Below, in pieces: positions 19,160 through 28,432 of a stretch of DNA of 64,000 nt. A model generated the notes under the pieces. It was not told the origin of the DNA. It did no database searches and saw only the letters and a list, made by a program, of their open reading frames with translations. The DNA comes from Arthrobacter sp. Marseille-P9274 (GTDB taxonomy: Bacteria; Actinomycetota; Actinomycetes; Actinomycetales; Micrococcaceae), in NCBI RefSeq assembly GCF_946892675.1, contig NZ_CAMPOV010000001.1, positions 2,020,033 to 2,084,032 on the forward strand, read 5' to 3'. The translations under genes and the position numbers were made by a program. Positions within the stretch are counted from its first letter, which is position 1. The number at the start of each line of letters is the position of its first letter.

Positions 19160-19932
19160 GCCTCCGCCAGCTGCCCCCAGGCGCAGATGCCATCGACGTG
19201 GCCTCGCTCCGGGTCTCCTACGACGACGTCACCGCCCTCGAACACGTCAGCCTGCGCGTGAGGGCGCAAACCATCTGCGGCCTGATCGGGGTCAATGGCT
19301 CGGGCAAATCGACCCTCTTCAAGGCGCTGATGGGACTCGTCCAGGCCACCTCGGGGACCGTCCGGATCTTCGGCGCCGCGCCGAAGGACGCCCGCAAGCT
19401 CAACGCCGTTTCCTATGTGCCCCAGGCCGAGGACGTCGACTGGACCTTCCCGGTCTCCGTGCGCGATGTCGTCATGATGGGCCGCTACGGCAGCCTGGGC
19501 CATTCCCGCCGTCCGCGGCCGGCGGACAGGGCGGCGGTGGCGGCGGCACTGGAGCGGGTCGGCCTGGTCGACCTGCAGCACCGCCAGATCGGAGAACTCT
19601 CAGGCGGCCAGCGCAAGCGTGCTTTCGTAGCCCGCGGCATTGCCCAGGACGCGGGCCTGCTGCTGCTCGACGAACCGTTCGCCGGCGTCGACAAGGCCTC
19701 CGAGGCCGAACTGACAGGCCTCTTCAAAGACCTGCGGGACGAGGGCAAGACCATCCTCGTCTCGACCCACGACCTCGCCGGCATCCCCCAGCTCTGCGAC
19801 GAAGCCATCCTGCTCCACCAGCGGGTGCTGGCCCACGGACGGCCCGAAACCGTCCTGACCAACGAGAACCTGGCGCTAGCCTTCGGCACGGCCCTGAGCG
19901 ACGTTCCGGAAGGACAACATGGACATCATTAA
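19156..19932 (+). CDS. Manganese-type ABC transporter ATP-binding protein
   Basis: The 258-aa cytoplasmic ATPase of the importer. Walker A GVNGSGKST is at residues 45-53, the signature LSGGQRKR at about 148-155, then Walker B LLLLDEPFAGVD and the switch His in STHD. It overlaps the binding-protein gene by 4 bp and the permease gene by 14 bp, so all three are translationally coupled. The sequence is closest in pattern to MntB/SitB-type ATPases of metal-chelate importers. Confidence 0.92.
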   Translation: MSLRQLPPGADAIDVASLRVSYDDVTALEHVSLRVRAQTICGLIGVNGSGKSTLFKALMGLVQATSGTVRIFGAAPKDARKLNAVSYVPQAEDVDWTFPVSVRDVVMMGRYGSLGHSRRPRPADRAAVAAALERVGLVDLQHRQIGELSGGQRKRAFVARGIAQDAGLLLLDEPFAGVDKASEAELTGLFKDLRDEGKTILVSTHDLAGIPQLCDEAILLHQRVLAHGRPETVLTNENLALAFGTALSDVPEGQHGHH

Positions 19933-20806
19933 CTGGTTGTTCGAACCGCTGCAGTATGGCTTCCTGACCAAGGCCCTCCTGGTCACGGTCGCCGCTGCGG
20001 CCGTCTCCGCGGCCCTGTCCTGCTGGCTGATCCTGATGGGCTGGTCCCTGATGGGCGATGCGGTATCGCATGCAGTGCTGCCGGGCGTGGCCCTGGCCTA
20101 CATCTTCGGCCTGCCGTTCTCCGTCGGCGCCTTCGTCTTCGGCGCCGGTGCCGTGGCGCTAATCGGTGCGGTGCGTTCCACAACCAAGCTCAAGGGCGAC
20201 ACCGCCATCGGCGTCGTCTTCACGGCCCTGTTCGCGTTCGGCCTGGCCATCATCTCCAAGACACCTAGCCAGACCGACCTGCAGCACATCCTCTTCGGCA
20301 ATGTACTGGGCGTTTCGCTGCCGGAACTGCTCCAGGTGCTGGTCTTGGGCGCTGTGACCCTTGCGGTCCTGCTCTACAAACGCCGCGATCTGACCCTGCT
20401 GGCCTTCGACCGCATCCATGCCCATGCCATCGGCCTGAATACCCGATGGCTCACCGCCTTGCTGCTCGGCCTGCTGGCCCTGACCGTCGTCGTCGGGCTG
20501 CAGGCCGTCGGCATCATCCTCGTCGTCGCCATGCTCATCACCCCCGGGGCGACGGCGTTCCTGCTCACCCGGAACTTCGACCGGATGCTGCTGATCTCCA
20601 TCACCATTACCGTCGCCGCCGCCGTCGCCGGCATCTACGCCAGCTATTACCTGGACGTCTCGACCGGGGCGTCGGTGGTGCTGGCGCAGGCCCTGGTGTT
20701 CCTTGCCGTCTACCTGCTCGGCCCGCGCAACGGGGTACTGTGGCAGTGGCGCCGCCGCCGCGCCCGTGCCGCCGAATCGCGGCAGCATGAGCAGATCCCA
20801 GCCTGA
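19919..20806 (+). CDS. Manganese-type ABC transporter permease
   Basis: The 295-aa inner-membrane channel of the importer (ABC-3 family, MntC/ZnuB-like) with about eight hydrophobic segments. Conserved features are the LMGDAVSHAVLPGVALAY segment and the GLQAVGIILVVAMLITPGATA stretch that contacts the ATPase. A basic tail rich in Arg ends the protein. It overlaps the ATPase gene by 14 bp, and the regulator gene follows after 12 bp. Confidence 0.92.
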   Translation: MDIINWLFEPLQYGFLTKALLVTVAAAAVSAALSCWLILMGWSLMGDAVSHAVLPGVALAYIFGLPFSVGAFVFGAGAVALIGAVRSTTKLKGDTAIGVVFTALFAFGLAIISKTPSQTDLQHILFGNVLGVSLPELLQVLVLGAVTLAVLLYKRRDLTLLAFDRIHAHAIGLNTRWLTALLLGLLALTVVVGLQAVGIILVVAMLITPGATAFLLTRNFDRMLLISITITVAAAVAGIYASYYLDVSTGASVVLAQALVFLAVYLLGPRNGVLWQWRRRRARAAESRQHEQIPA

Positions 20807-20818
20807 AGAGGCCCAACC

Positions 20819-21553
20819 ATGTCACCGATGAGCCGGAACAGCCCTGCGCTCAGCATCGAATCCGCGAGCGTCCAGGACTACGTCAAAGTCATTTACACCT
20901 CCACCGAGTGGCAGGACCAGCGGGTCACCCCGTCCCAGCTTGCAGCCCGGCTGGGGGTCGCCAACTCCTCGGTGACGGGAATGGTCCGCAAGCTGGTAGA
21001 CCTCGGTCTGGCCGTCCATCAGCCCTACCAGCCGGTCGAACTGACCGGCGAAGGCAAGGCACTCGCCCTCGCCATGGTGCGCCGGCACCGCTTGATCGAG
21101 ACCTTCCTTGTCCAGGAACTCGGCTACGCGTGGGACGAGGTCCACGACGAGGCCGAACTCCTCGAGCACACCGTTTCGGACACCTTCGTCGGCCGGCTCT
21201 CCGCGAAGCTCCGCCACCCCACCCGGGACCCGCACGGGGACCCGATCCCGGCAGCGGACGGCACGGTCCGGATGCCCGCCGCCCACCAACTCGGCCAGCT
21301 CGATCCGGGGCACACCGGGCACATCATCCGGATCAGCGACGCGAACCCGGAGCTGCTGCGTTTCCTCAGCACGGAAGAGATCGGCCTCGACGACCGCGTC
21401 GAGGTCATGGGCCACCGCCCGTTCGGCGGGTCGCTCGTGGTGCGGATCGGCTCGGCCGAGCGGCCCCGGGAGATCGACCTCGGCCAGGAGGCCACCGCGG
21501 CACTCTGGGTGGCCAGCGACGGGCCGCACGAGAACTGCGCGCTCCGCGCCTGA
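20819..21553 (+). CDS. DtxR-family metal-dependent regulator (MntR-like)
   Basis: A 244-aa metal-sensing repressor. The N-terminal winged helix includes VTPSQLAARLGVANSSVTGMVRKL (about residues 38-62). The metal-binding dimerisation domain has RRHRLIETFLVQELGYAWDEVHDEAELLEH with the expected His and Glu ligands. A C-terminal SH3-like/FeoA domain (about 160-230) follows. Lying at the end of the Mn-transporter operon, it most likely shuts off that operon when Mn2+ is plentiful, acting at the palindrome at 18241-18256. A DtxR/IdeR-type iron sensor is the alternative, but context favours manganese. Confidence 0.87.
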   Translation: MSPMSRNSPALSIESASVQDYVKVIYTSTEWQDQRVTPSQLAARLGVANSSVTGMVRKLVDLGLAVHQPYQPVELTGEGKALALAMVRRHRLIETFLVQELGYAWDEVHDEAELLEHTVSDTFVGRLSAKLRHPTRDPHGDPIPAADGTVRMPAAHQLGQLDPGHTGHIIRISDANPELLRFLSTEEIGLDDRVEVMGHRPFGGSLVVRIGSAERPREIDLGQEATAALWVASDGPHENCALRA

Positions 21554-21640
21554 CGGCCGCTCCTCCGGCCCGGGATGCGCAGCGGCGCAGGAATCATGGG
21601 TAAGCTCGTCATGTTATCCGCACTGGCAGAAGGGACGTCC

Positions 21641-22741
21641 ATGGCAACCCTGGGCATCGAAGAAGAGTACCTGCTCCTCAACCCGGAGACAGGCCTCCCT
21701 GTGCCCGAGGCCGACCAGGTCGCCGAATACCTCGAGGGCTCGCTGCACGTGGCCCGGGACGACATCCAGCGGGAACTGCTCAACTGCCAGATTGAAACGG
21801 CGACACCCGTCTGCACTACCCTCACCGAGGCCGAGGAATCGCTGCTCAATTTCCGGCGCCAGCTCGACTCCGCGGCCCGAAAAGCGGAGGTACGCGCCGC
21901 CGCCACGGGGACAGCTGCCCGGATCGAAGATGACTACCCGCAGCTGACGGACAAGCAGCGTTACCACGAGCTGAAGGCCAGTGCCAAGGGCATCGTGGCG
22001 GACCAGTTCGTCAACGGCCAGCATGTCCATGTCTCCGTGCCGGACAAGGAGGCGGGCGTGCAAGCGCTCAACCGCATCCGGCCCTGGATGCCCGCGATTG
22101 TTGCCCTGGGCGCCAACTCCCCGTATTGGCTGGGCCGGGACAGTGGTTTTGCCAGCTGGCGGATCGTCCACTACCGCCGCTGGCCCGTCCAGGGCTGCAC
22201 GCCGATCTTCGCCGATGCCGCCGACTATGAGCGGCGGATCCAGCGCCTCGTGGATGCGGGCGTCATCATCGACCGCGGAGTCCTGACCTGGCTGGCTCGC
22301 CTCTCGGACCACTACCCCACGCTGGAGGTCCGCGCGGCCGACGTCCAGCTTGAGGCGCAGGATGCCGTACTGATCGCCTCCATCGTCCGCGGCCTGGTGG
22401 TGACCGCCCTGCAGGACGAGGAAGCCGGCAAAGACTACCTGGTCCCCGACGCAGAACTGCTTGACGCTGCCGTCTGGCAGGCCGGACGGGAGGGCCTCTC
22501 CGAGAGGCTGATCGATCCTCAGTCGGGGGTCCTGCTGCCGGCTAGGGACGTGATCAACCTGCTGGTGCGCACCATCCGTCCGGCCCTGGAGGAGGCCGGG
22601 GATTCGGCCTGGGTGGATGCTTCGCTCCAGCGGATCTGGGCCGAGGGTACCGGTGCCGACCGGCAGCGGCGCGCAATGCAAAGCGGCGGCCTGCCCGCGC
22701 TGATGGAGCTTTACGCATGCTCCCTCACCGCGGAGGCCTAG
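21641..22741 (+). CDS. Carboxylate-amine ligase, YbdK/GCS2 family (copy 1)
   Basis: An ATP-dependent ligase of 366 aa in the glutamate-cysteine ligase type 2 family; members form gamma-glutamyl amides, though the substrate is often unproven. Diagnostic motifs are GIEEEYLLL at the N-terminus, LLNCQIETATP, GQHVHVSV (catalytic-site His), LGANSPYWLGRDSGFASWR and TLEVRAADVQ. ATG 21641 has AGAAGGGA 5 nt upstream and begins at the conserved motif, so the longer frame is rejected. It follows the Mn-transporter regulator by 87 bp. A diverged paralogue lies at 24.4-25.5 kb. Confidence 0.85.
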   Translation: MATLGIEEEYLLLNPETGLPVPEADQVAEYLEGSLHVARDDIQRELLNCQIETATPVCTTLTEAEESLLNFRRQLDSAARKAEVRAAATGTAARIEDDYPQLTDKQRYHELKASAKGIVADQFVNGQHVHVSVPDKEAGVQALNRIRPWMPAIVALGANSPYWLGRDSGFASWRIVHYRRWPVQGCTPIFADAADYERRIQRLVDAGVIIDRGVLTWLARLSDHYPTLEVRAADVQLEAQDAVLIASIVRGLVVTALQDEEAGKDYLVPDAELLDAAVWQAGREGLSERLIDPQSGVLLPARDVINLLVRTIRPALEEAGDSAWVDASLQRIWAEGTGADRQRRAMQSGGLPALMELYACSLTAEA

Positions 22742-22831
22742 GCACCTGCCTTAGGCGGGAACCAGCCACAGCCGTACGACGGCGGTCCGCGGCCGGGCGG
22801 TTCGCCCCGGCAGCTTCGGCCCCCGGCCTGG

Positions 22832-23560
22832 TCATCGCACTTTGCGCTCGTTTCCGGCGTCGTCCATCAGGAGCGGCTCGATCAGGTCGGCGATGATCGC
22901 TGAAGGGGCCACCCCGAATTCGCGGCGGAGCCGGACCCGGAAGCTCTGGTAGAGGCGCAGCGCCTCGGCGTGGTTGCCCTCCGCCAGGCAGGCCTGCATC
23001 AGCAGGCGCTGCGCGCTCTCCCGCAGAGGTTCGATGAGTGTCGCCGCCCTGGCGGCCTCCATCGCCTGCTCAGTGTTTCCCTGGTCCAGGTACTGCCGAG
23101 CCAGCCGTTCCAGCACCGTTAGCCTCAGGCGCTGCCAGCGTTCCTGCTCGGCGACAACCCAGTCCTCGTACCAGCCCGGGAGCAGCTCCGTATCCTCGAC
23201 CAGGCGCAGCAACCCGCGGTTGAGCCCCGGATGGTCCTGCAGGCGGGCCGCCCGCATCCGCACGTCCAGCACATCCACGCTGACTGTGCGTGACAGATCA
23301 AGCGGATCCGCCGTCTGGCCGAGCAGCCCCGGCAGATGCTTGTTGATCAGGAAGATACTCTCGCGCAGGCTCCCGGCGGCCTGGCTCTCCGAACTGTCCG
23401 GCCAGAGCAGGCCGGCCAGGAAGGCGCGCGACTGCCTCCCGTACAGTGCGAGGGCAGCAATCAGCCGCTGCTGGCGCATGGCCACCTTGACCGGCACATG
23501 GTCACGGCGAAGCTGCCAGCCCCCTATCAGCTGAAGTTCCCAACGGCCTTCAGATCCCAT
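22832..23560 (-). CDS. BTAD-domain (SARP-like) transcriptional regulator
   Basis: A standalone 242-aa regulator. The N-terminal half (about 5-95) resembles the OmpR-type winged helix of SARP regulators, with LAGLLWPDSSESQAAGSLRE, the usual segment between the two domains. The bacterial transcriptional activation domain (about 95-240) is an all-helical TPR-like fold, with QYLDQGNTEQAMEAARAA and LAEGNHAEALRLYQSFR. It lacks the NB-ARC/AAA part of larger AfsR-type proteins. ATG 23560 is chosen because the core begins immediately after it; an upstream frame to 23677 has no family-like sequence. It lies between two GCS2 paralogues, but its target is unknown. Confidence 0.8.
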   Translation of the reverse strand: MGSEGRWELQLIGGWQLRRDHVPVKVAMRQQRLIAALALYGRQSRAFLAGLLWPDSSESQAAGSLRESIFLINKHLPGLLGQTADPLDLSRTVSVDVLDVRMRAARLQDHPGLNRGLLRLVEDTELLPGWYEDWVVAEQERWQRLRLTVLERLARQYLDQGNTEQAMEAARAATLIEPLRESAQRLLMQACLAEGNHAEALRLYQSFRVRLRREFGVAPSAIIADLIEPLLMDDAGNERKVR

Positions 23561-23810
23561 TGCGGCCCCCAAGTCGTTATGGATCGCATTGGCTGCCCGC
23601 CACCCGCCTTCCCCAAGGCTGGCCCCCCGGCTGCATCCTATGCTTTTCAGCATTGCCGACGCCGCTGGCAGTGTCAAACATCATGCCCGGCCCGTTCAAG
23701 GTTCCTGCAAGAACTCCGCGGGTAATGCAGCGGCCGACAACATCCGGTAGCGGGGCAGCAACGGGGCGACACAGGCCGGTTTGGGGAAGCGCGACGGACC
23801 CGCAGGGCAC

Positions 23811-23847
23811 AAAAAGAGGGGAAGCGCCCGTAGTCGCTTCCCCTCTT
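23811..23847 (-). terminator. Intrinsic terminator of tmRNA
   Basis: Read on the minus strand, a perfect 13-bp stem (23847-23835 with 23826-23814) with an 8-nt loop is followed by a run of five T. It begins 7 bp after the mature tmRNA 3' end. Confidence 0.9.
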
Positions 23848-23853
23848 CATCAG

Positions 23854-24220
23854 TGGAGATGGGGGGAATTGAACCCCCGTCCGATGTTGTGTTGCCAGGA
23901 CTTCTCCGGGCGCAGTTTGCGTCGGGTTTTCTTGGCCCCAGCCATCCTGCAAACAGGTGGCTGACCCGGGCCCAGCCGTCTAAAAGTCCCGGACACTCCG
24001 ACGGCGAAAGTGTCCAGCAGTGGCCCCCTAAATGACGCCAGCATCCGGGGCGGGAGCGTCCCCGGGCTGACGGACTCGGTCTACTGCTTAGGCAGCGAGA
24101 GCGAAGTCAGTGCGCTTAGATTCGGCACTTATTGTTTTGCAGAGGGCGTTTCCGAGATAACTCTGCATCCTCGGCCCGCTTCCCCTGGCGCGACTAACAT
24201 CGTCGAAACCTGTCATCCCC
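23854..24220 (-). ncRNA. ssrA: Transfer-messenger RNA (tmRNA)
   Basis: A one-piece tmRNA of 367 nt that rescues stalled ribosomes together with SmpB. The 5' end GGGGATG (24220-24214) pairs with CATCTCC before the discriminator A at 23854, forming the acceptor stem. The T arm reads GGGGGTTCAATTCCCCC and the 5' part has the conserved GGTTTCGAC. CCA is not encoded. The tag frame runs 24126-24088: resume codon GCC, then peptide AESKRTDFALAA and TAA, matching the 12-residue actinobacterial tags ending in ALAA. A strong terminator follows, and smpB lies 1.3 kb away. Confidence 0.95.
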
Positions 24221-24258
24221 GTATTGAGTTACCAAACCGCACCTCGATGCGGACTACC

Positions 24259-24287
24259 ATTGTAACCATATCCCGCCCGGATCCATT
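24259..24287 (-). promoter_or_regulatory. Candidate tmRNA promoter
   Basis: A good -10 hexamer TACAAT (24264-24259, minus strand) lies about 39 bp upstream of the mature 5' end, implying a short 5' leader removed by RNase P. The -35 position (24287-24282) reads AATGGA and is weak. Confidence 0.4.
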
Positions 24288-24408
24288 CCCGGGGGATATC
24301 TCCACCCGCCCGGAAGCGGTGGTCCGGTGCGCAGACGCCCGGACTGCACTAGTCTCTGAACAGAGGTCGGAGGTAACGGAGCCTCCCCTCACAGGCCGGG
24401 AGGGGCGG

Positions 24409-25512
24409 ATGGTGCTGTTCGGAATCGAGGAAGAATTCCTCCTGGTCGATCCGGCCAGCAGCGAGCCACGGCCGACGGGGCCTGCGCTGAGGACCCGGCT
24501 GGCGCAACAGGACCATCCGCTCTTCCAGGTTTCCGCCGAGCTGCTCGACTGCCAGATCGAGCTGGCCACCTTCCCCAGCGCGGAACGGTCCGAGGCGGCG
24601 ACTGCCCTCGTGGCCATGCGCCGCGCGCTGGCCCGCGCGGCTGAGGAATCGGGCACGCAGCCGGCAGGCATCGGCGTCGCCTATAACGCCCCGCAGGCGC
24701 CCGCACAGGTGACGGATACGCCCCGGTACCAGAAAGTGGCAAGCAATGCACCCGCCGTCGTCGCCGACGAATACGTCACCGGCCTGCACGTCCACGCCGA
24801 GGTAAAGGACCCGGAGTTGCGCATCCAGGTGATGAACCGGTGCCGGTCCTGGATCCCCACGCTCACCGCGGTCGCAGCGAATTCGCCGTTCTGGTACGGC
24901 CGTGACAGCGGCTTCGCAAGCTGGCGCACCATTCTGTACCGGCGGTGGCCGATCCAGGGCTGTCCCCCGGTATTTGCGGACGACGCGGACTACCGGCGCA
25001 GGCTGCAGCAACTGCTCGATTCGGGCGTGGCGGCCGATCCCGGATACGTCTCGTGGCTCATGCGTCCCTCGGCCAACTACCCCACCATCGAGTGGCGTGG
25101 CGCGGACAGCCAGCTCGCCCCGCGGCACACACTGGTGGCGGCATGCCTGTTCCGGGCCCTGGCTGCTACCGAACTCCTCGCGGCGGCGGCCGGGGAACCT
25201 CCGGGGCGGCAGCCGCAGCCGGAGCATTTGGACATCGCCCTTTGGCAGGCGGCGCGGCACGGTCTGGCCGAAGGGCTGATCGATCTGGGCACCGGGCGGC
25301 TCATACCCGCGCATGACCAGCTGGGCAGGCTCCTGGAACACGTTGCCGGCGCGCTGTCGGCATCCGGCGATGAGGACTTCGTCCGATCTGACCTGGCCCG
25401 CATCAGGCGCGAGGGCAACGGCGCCGAGCGCCAGCGCCGGGCCCACAAGGAGGGCGGTTTCGCGGCGTGGCAGCAGCTGCTCCGCGACGAGTTTACTGCC
25501 GGCGTGGACTAG
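24409..25512 (+). CDS. Carboxylate-amine ligase, YbdK/GCS2 family (copy 2)
   Basis: A 367-aa paralogue of the ligase at 21.6-22.7 kb, sharing all family motifs: GIEEEFLLV, LLDCQIELATFP, GLHVHAEV, AANSPFWYGRDSGFASWR and TIEWRGADSQ. Outside these blocks the two copies differ widely, suggesting an old duplication and possibly different amine or acid substrates. ATG 24409 starts the conserved motif and has AGGGGCGG just upstream; the longer frame back to 24010 runs through the tmRNA gene and is rejected. It is convergent with smpB, with 11 bp between stops. Confidence 0.83.
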   Translation: MVLFGIEEEFLLVDPASSEPRPTGPALRTRLAQQDHPLFQVSAELLDCQIELATFPSAERSEAATALVAMRRALARAAEESGTQPAGIGVAYNAPQAPAQVTDTPRYQKVASNAPAVVADEYVTGLHVHAEVKDPELRIQVMNRCRSWIPTLTAVAANSPFWYGRDSGFASWRTILYRRWPIQGCPPVFADDADYRRRLQQLLDSGVAADPGYVSWLMRPSANYPTIEWRGADSQLAPRHTLVAACLFRALAATELLAAAAGEPPGRQPQPEHLDIALWQAARHGLAEGLIDLGTGRLIPAHDQLGRLLEHVAGALSASGDEDFVRSDLARIRREGNGAERQRRAHKEGGFAAWQQLLRDEFTAGVD

Positions 25513-25523
25513 CCCGGTCCGGA

Positions 25524-25991
25524 TCAGCGGTTGCGTTCGCGCATGGCGCGCAGGGCCTCGCGCTTGTCCTGCTGTTCGCGCAGCGTCTGGCGCTTGTCAT
25601 AGTCCTTCTTGCCGCGTGCGACGGCGATTTCCACCTTCGCGCGCCCGTCCAGGAAGTAGAGCTGGAGCGGCACGAGGGTGAAGCCGGATTCCCGGGTCTT
25701 CTGCGAGATCTTGTTGAGTTCTTCGCGGTGCAGCAGCAGCTTGCGCCGGCGCCGGGCACTGTGGTTGGTCCAGCTGCCGTTCAGGTACTCGGGAATGTAG
25801 ACGTTCTCGAGGTACAGCTCGTCGTTGTAGAACGTCGCGAAGCCGTCCACCAGCGAGGCGCGCCCCTCGCGCAGGGATTTCACCTCGGTTCCCATGAGTG
25901 CCATGCCGGCCTCGTAGGTATCGAGGACGAGGTAGTCATGCCGGGCCTTCCGATTGGTGGCCACTACCTTACGGCCACTTTCTTTGGGCAC
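25524..25991 (-). CDS. smpB: SsrA-binding protein SmpB
   Basis: A 155-aa RNA-binding protein that delivers tmRNA to stalled ribosomes. Family blocks are NRKARHDY near the N-terminus, [43 protein letters not shown], and the basic C-terminal tail ([16 protein letters not shown]) that enters the decoding centre. It is the last gene of the ftsE-ftsX-M23 peptidase-smpB group, 49 bp after the peptidase stop. The tmRNA gene it serves lies 1.3 kb downstream on the same strand. Confidence 0.97.
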   Translation of the reverse strand: MPKESGRKVVATNRKARHDYLVLDTYEAGMALMGTEVKSLREGRASLVDGFATFYNDELYLENVYIPEYLNGSWTNHSARRRRKLLLHREELNKISQKTRESGFTLVPLQLYFLDGRAKVEIAVARGKKDYDKRQTLREQQDKREALRAMRERNR

Positions 25992-26040
25992 GACGGCGAC
26001 TCCTTTCTGGGCTTCAAAAGAACCAGTATAACTGCGGCTG

Positions 26041-27513
26041 CTACAGCAGCCCCATCGGATTGACCAGGGAGCCGTTCAGGGTGGTCTCGAAGTGCAGGTG
26101 GCAGCCGGTGGAATTGCCGGTAGTGCCGACGTAGCCGATGACTTGGCCCTGGCCCACGGATTGTCCGGCGGAGACGATTGACCGGGTGAGGTGGAAGTAG
26201 CTGGTATCCAGGGCGTTGCCGCCGACCACGCCGTGGCTGACGATCACCATGTTGCCTGCGGCACCGCCCCAGCCGGACGTCGCGACGGTTCCGCTGGCAG
26301 GTGCGGTCACGGGGGTGCCGCAGGCCGAACCGAAGTCGATACCGGTGTGCATGTAGCCGCCGCTGCCGCCGAAGTCGATCGTGCCGGCCGGCGTGGCACG
26401 CCAGCCATAGCCGGAGGTCACGCTGCCGGCGACAGGATAAACCAGGCCGAAAGACGAGGGTTCGGAGGGTGCGGGGGCCGGTGGTTCCACCGTGGGAACG
26501 ATCTGCGGCACAGGGCGGCCGGCCGACGCGGCGGACTGGCGGGCTGCCTTGATCCGTGCCTGTTCCCTCTCCCACGCGGCCTGGGCGGCCCTGCGCTCGG
26601 CTTCCTCCTTGCGCTTCCGCTCGGCAGCCTCCCGACGAAGCCGCTCCTGGCGTTCGGCGATTTCGCCCTGGACCTGCTGCTGCTCCTCCTGGACCTGCGC
26701 CAGCTGCTTCTGGATCTGCGGCTTGCGGGCCTGGAGCTCGTCCGAAAGCGCCGAGGTTTCAGCGATCAGGTTGTCGACCTTTTCCTTCTCCGCGGCCGCT
26801 TCGTCGCGGGCGTCCTGCTCGGCGGCCAGGGCATCCTCGGCCTGCGCCTTGAGGTCCCGGATTTCCTGCTCAACGGCTTCCAGCCGCGCCTCTGAGTTGA
26901 CGTTGGTGGCGTTCTGCTGCGACAGCTTGTCCAGCGCGGCATTCTGGCTCCGCAGGGCCTGGTTGGCCAAGCCGAAGTCGCTCAGGCCCGAGCTGCCCTC
27001 CGAGCCGAGGAACAGCTGGAGGTTCGAGGGGACGCCGCCCTGCTTGTAAGCCTGGGTGGCTATCTGCCCGATGACCTTCTTCGTGTCCTTGAGCTCCGCC
27101 GCGTCGGTCTCCATTTGCCGCGTGATGCTGTCCTTGGTCTGCAGGGCCATGTCCACGCGCTGTGCCAAGGCCGCTACTTTGCCCGCGGCTTCCTCCACGC
27201 GTCCCTGGGCTGCGGCAAGCTTCTCCTGGGCCGCGGGCAGCTTGCCCTGGTACTCCTTGAGCCGGGTGACCGTCTTGATGATGTCCGCGTCAAGGAATTC
27301 GAGTGATTCCTCGACTTCGGCGACCTCTTGCTTGAGGTCCGCCGCCCGGTCGTCGAGCTCGTCTGCCTGCACCGGACCTGCTGCTCCCAGGGAAAACGCC
27401 AAAAAGGCGGCCAGTGCGGCACTGATGATCCCCTGCGGCAAACACGTTTTCCGGCCCCCATGCTTTCGCTTCACGGCCTGGTTCCCCAACCTGTTGTTTT
27501 GCTCGAGTGACAT
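26041..27513 (-). CDS. Secreted M23 (LytM) peptidoglycan endopeptidase with coiled coil
   Basis: A cell-wall hydrolase of 490 aa. The signal peptide (about 25-50, after a basic N-terminus) ends at VQADE. A long coiled coil follows (about 50-300), with Ala, Gln, Glu, Lys and Arg-rich heptads. After a Pro-rich linker comes the LytM domain with zinc ligands His389 and Asp393 (HTGIDFG) and the catalytic HLH at 472-474. Coiled-coil M23 proteins encoded beside ftsEX (EnvC- or RipC-like) are activated across the membrane by FtsX, so this is probably the FtsEX-controlled division hydrolase. It starts 4 bp after the ftsX stop. Confidence 0.92.
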   Translation of the reverse strand: MSLEQNNRLGNQAVKRKHGGRKTCLPQGIISAALAAFLAFSLGAAGPVQADELDDRAADLKQEVAEVEESLEFLDADIIKTVTRLKEYQGKLPAAQEKLAAAQGRVEEAAGKVAALAQRVDMALQTKDSITRQMETDAAELKDTKKVIGQIATQAYKQGGVPSNLQLFLGSEGSSGLSDFGLANQALRSQNAALDKLSQQNATNVNSEARLEAVEQEIRDLKAQAEDALAAEQDARDEAAAEKEKVDNLIAETSALSDELQARKPQIQKQLAQVQEEQQQVQGEIAERQERLRREAAERKRKEEAERRAAQAAWEREQARIKAARQSAASAGRPVPQIVPTVEPPAPAPSEPSSFGLVYPVAGSVTSGYGWRATPAGTIDFGGSGGYMHTGIDFGSACGTPVTAPASGTVATSGWGGAAGNMVIVSHGVVGGNALDTSYFHLTRSIVSAGQSVGQGQVIGYVGTTGNSTGCHLHFETTLNGSLVNPMGLL

Positions 27514-27517
27514 GATT

Positions 27518-28432
27518 TTAGACCTTCAAGTAACGACGTAGGGTCAGGAGCGAGGAGACGCCGGCCAGCACCGCTCCCAACAGGATCAGCATGGGGGCAA
27601 TCAGCAATACCGAGGACTCGGAGATAAAGGCCGTGTCCGGATATTCCCGGGCCAGCCAGTCGCCGATAAAGAACCGGGCGACCACCCATAGCGTCACCGA
27701 GGCCAGCACGGCACCGATCACCGCTGCGATGACGCCCTCCAGGATGAACGGCAGCTGGATCACGGCCTTGGAAGCCCCGACGAGGCGCATGATGCCGGTT
27801 TCCCGGCGCCGGCTGAACGCCGAGAGCCGGATGGTGGTCGCGATCAGCAGGATGGCGCAGACGATCATGATGGCGGCGATGCCGACGGCCACCAGCGAGG
27901 CCGCGTTCATGACGTTGAAGACCCGTTCGAGGATTTCCCGCTGGTCGACCACGACCTCCACGCCGGGCAGCGACGAGAAGATCTCGTTGATGACTTCGTA
28001 CTTTTCCGGGTCCACCAGGCTGACCCTGAAGGACTCCGGCAGCTGGTCTGCCGTCACGGAGTCCACGATCGGCGAGTTGGCGAACTGGTCCTTGAAGTGC
28101 CCCAGCGCGTCATCCTGCGACTCGTAGACATAGCTGTCGACGTACTGCGTGACCGCGGGGCTCTTCAGCGTGCTCTCGATCTCGGCGCGCTGCTCGTCGC
28201 TGACCGGACCGGAAGCGCAGGTCGCCGCCGTCGACGTTTCCACGCAGAGGAACACCGCGACCTGGACCTTGTCGTACCAGAAACCCTTCATCTGGTTGAT
28301 CTGCAGCTGCAGCATGCCCGCCGCGCCCACGAAGGTCAGCGAGATGAAGGTCACCAGGATGACCGAGGTCACCATCGCCAGGTTGCGCCGCAGGCCGGAA
28401 CCGATCTCGCCGAGGATGAAGGCCAGTCTCAT
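27518..28432 (-). CDS. ftsX: Cell-division permease-like protein FtsX
   Basis: A 304-aa membrane protein that couples FtsE ATPase activity to extracellular peptidoglycan hydrolysis at the septum. It has the four-helix FtsX layout: the first segment at about 20-42, a large extracellular domain at about 45-165, then three segments at about 175-200, 225-250 and 270-295. The extracellular domain holds two Cys (VAVFLC and TCAS), possibly disulfide-bonded. ATG overlaps the ftsE stop by 4 bp. The M23 peptidase encoded next is its likely partner. Confidence 0.95.
   Translation of the reverse strand: MRLAFILGEIGSGLRRNLAMVTSVILVTFISLTFVGAAGMLQLQINQMKGFWYDKVQVAVFLCVETSTAATCASGPVSDEQRAEIESTLKSPAVTQYVDSYVYESQDDALGHFKDQFANSPIVDSVTADQLPESFRVSLVDPEKYEVINEIFSSLPGVEVVVDQREILERVFNVMNAASLVAVGIAAIMIVCAILLIATTIRLSAFSRRRETGIMRLVGASKAVIQLPFILEGVIAAVIGAVLASVTLWVVARFFIGDWLAREYPDTAFISESSVLLIAPMLILLGAVLAGVSSLLTLRRYLKV

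Noticed and set aside
24010-24408. N-terminal extension of the second GCS2 ligase
   Set aside because: The open frame runs through the tmRNA gene; the family motif starts right after ATG 24409.
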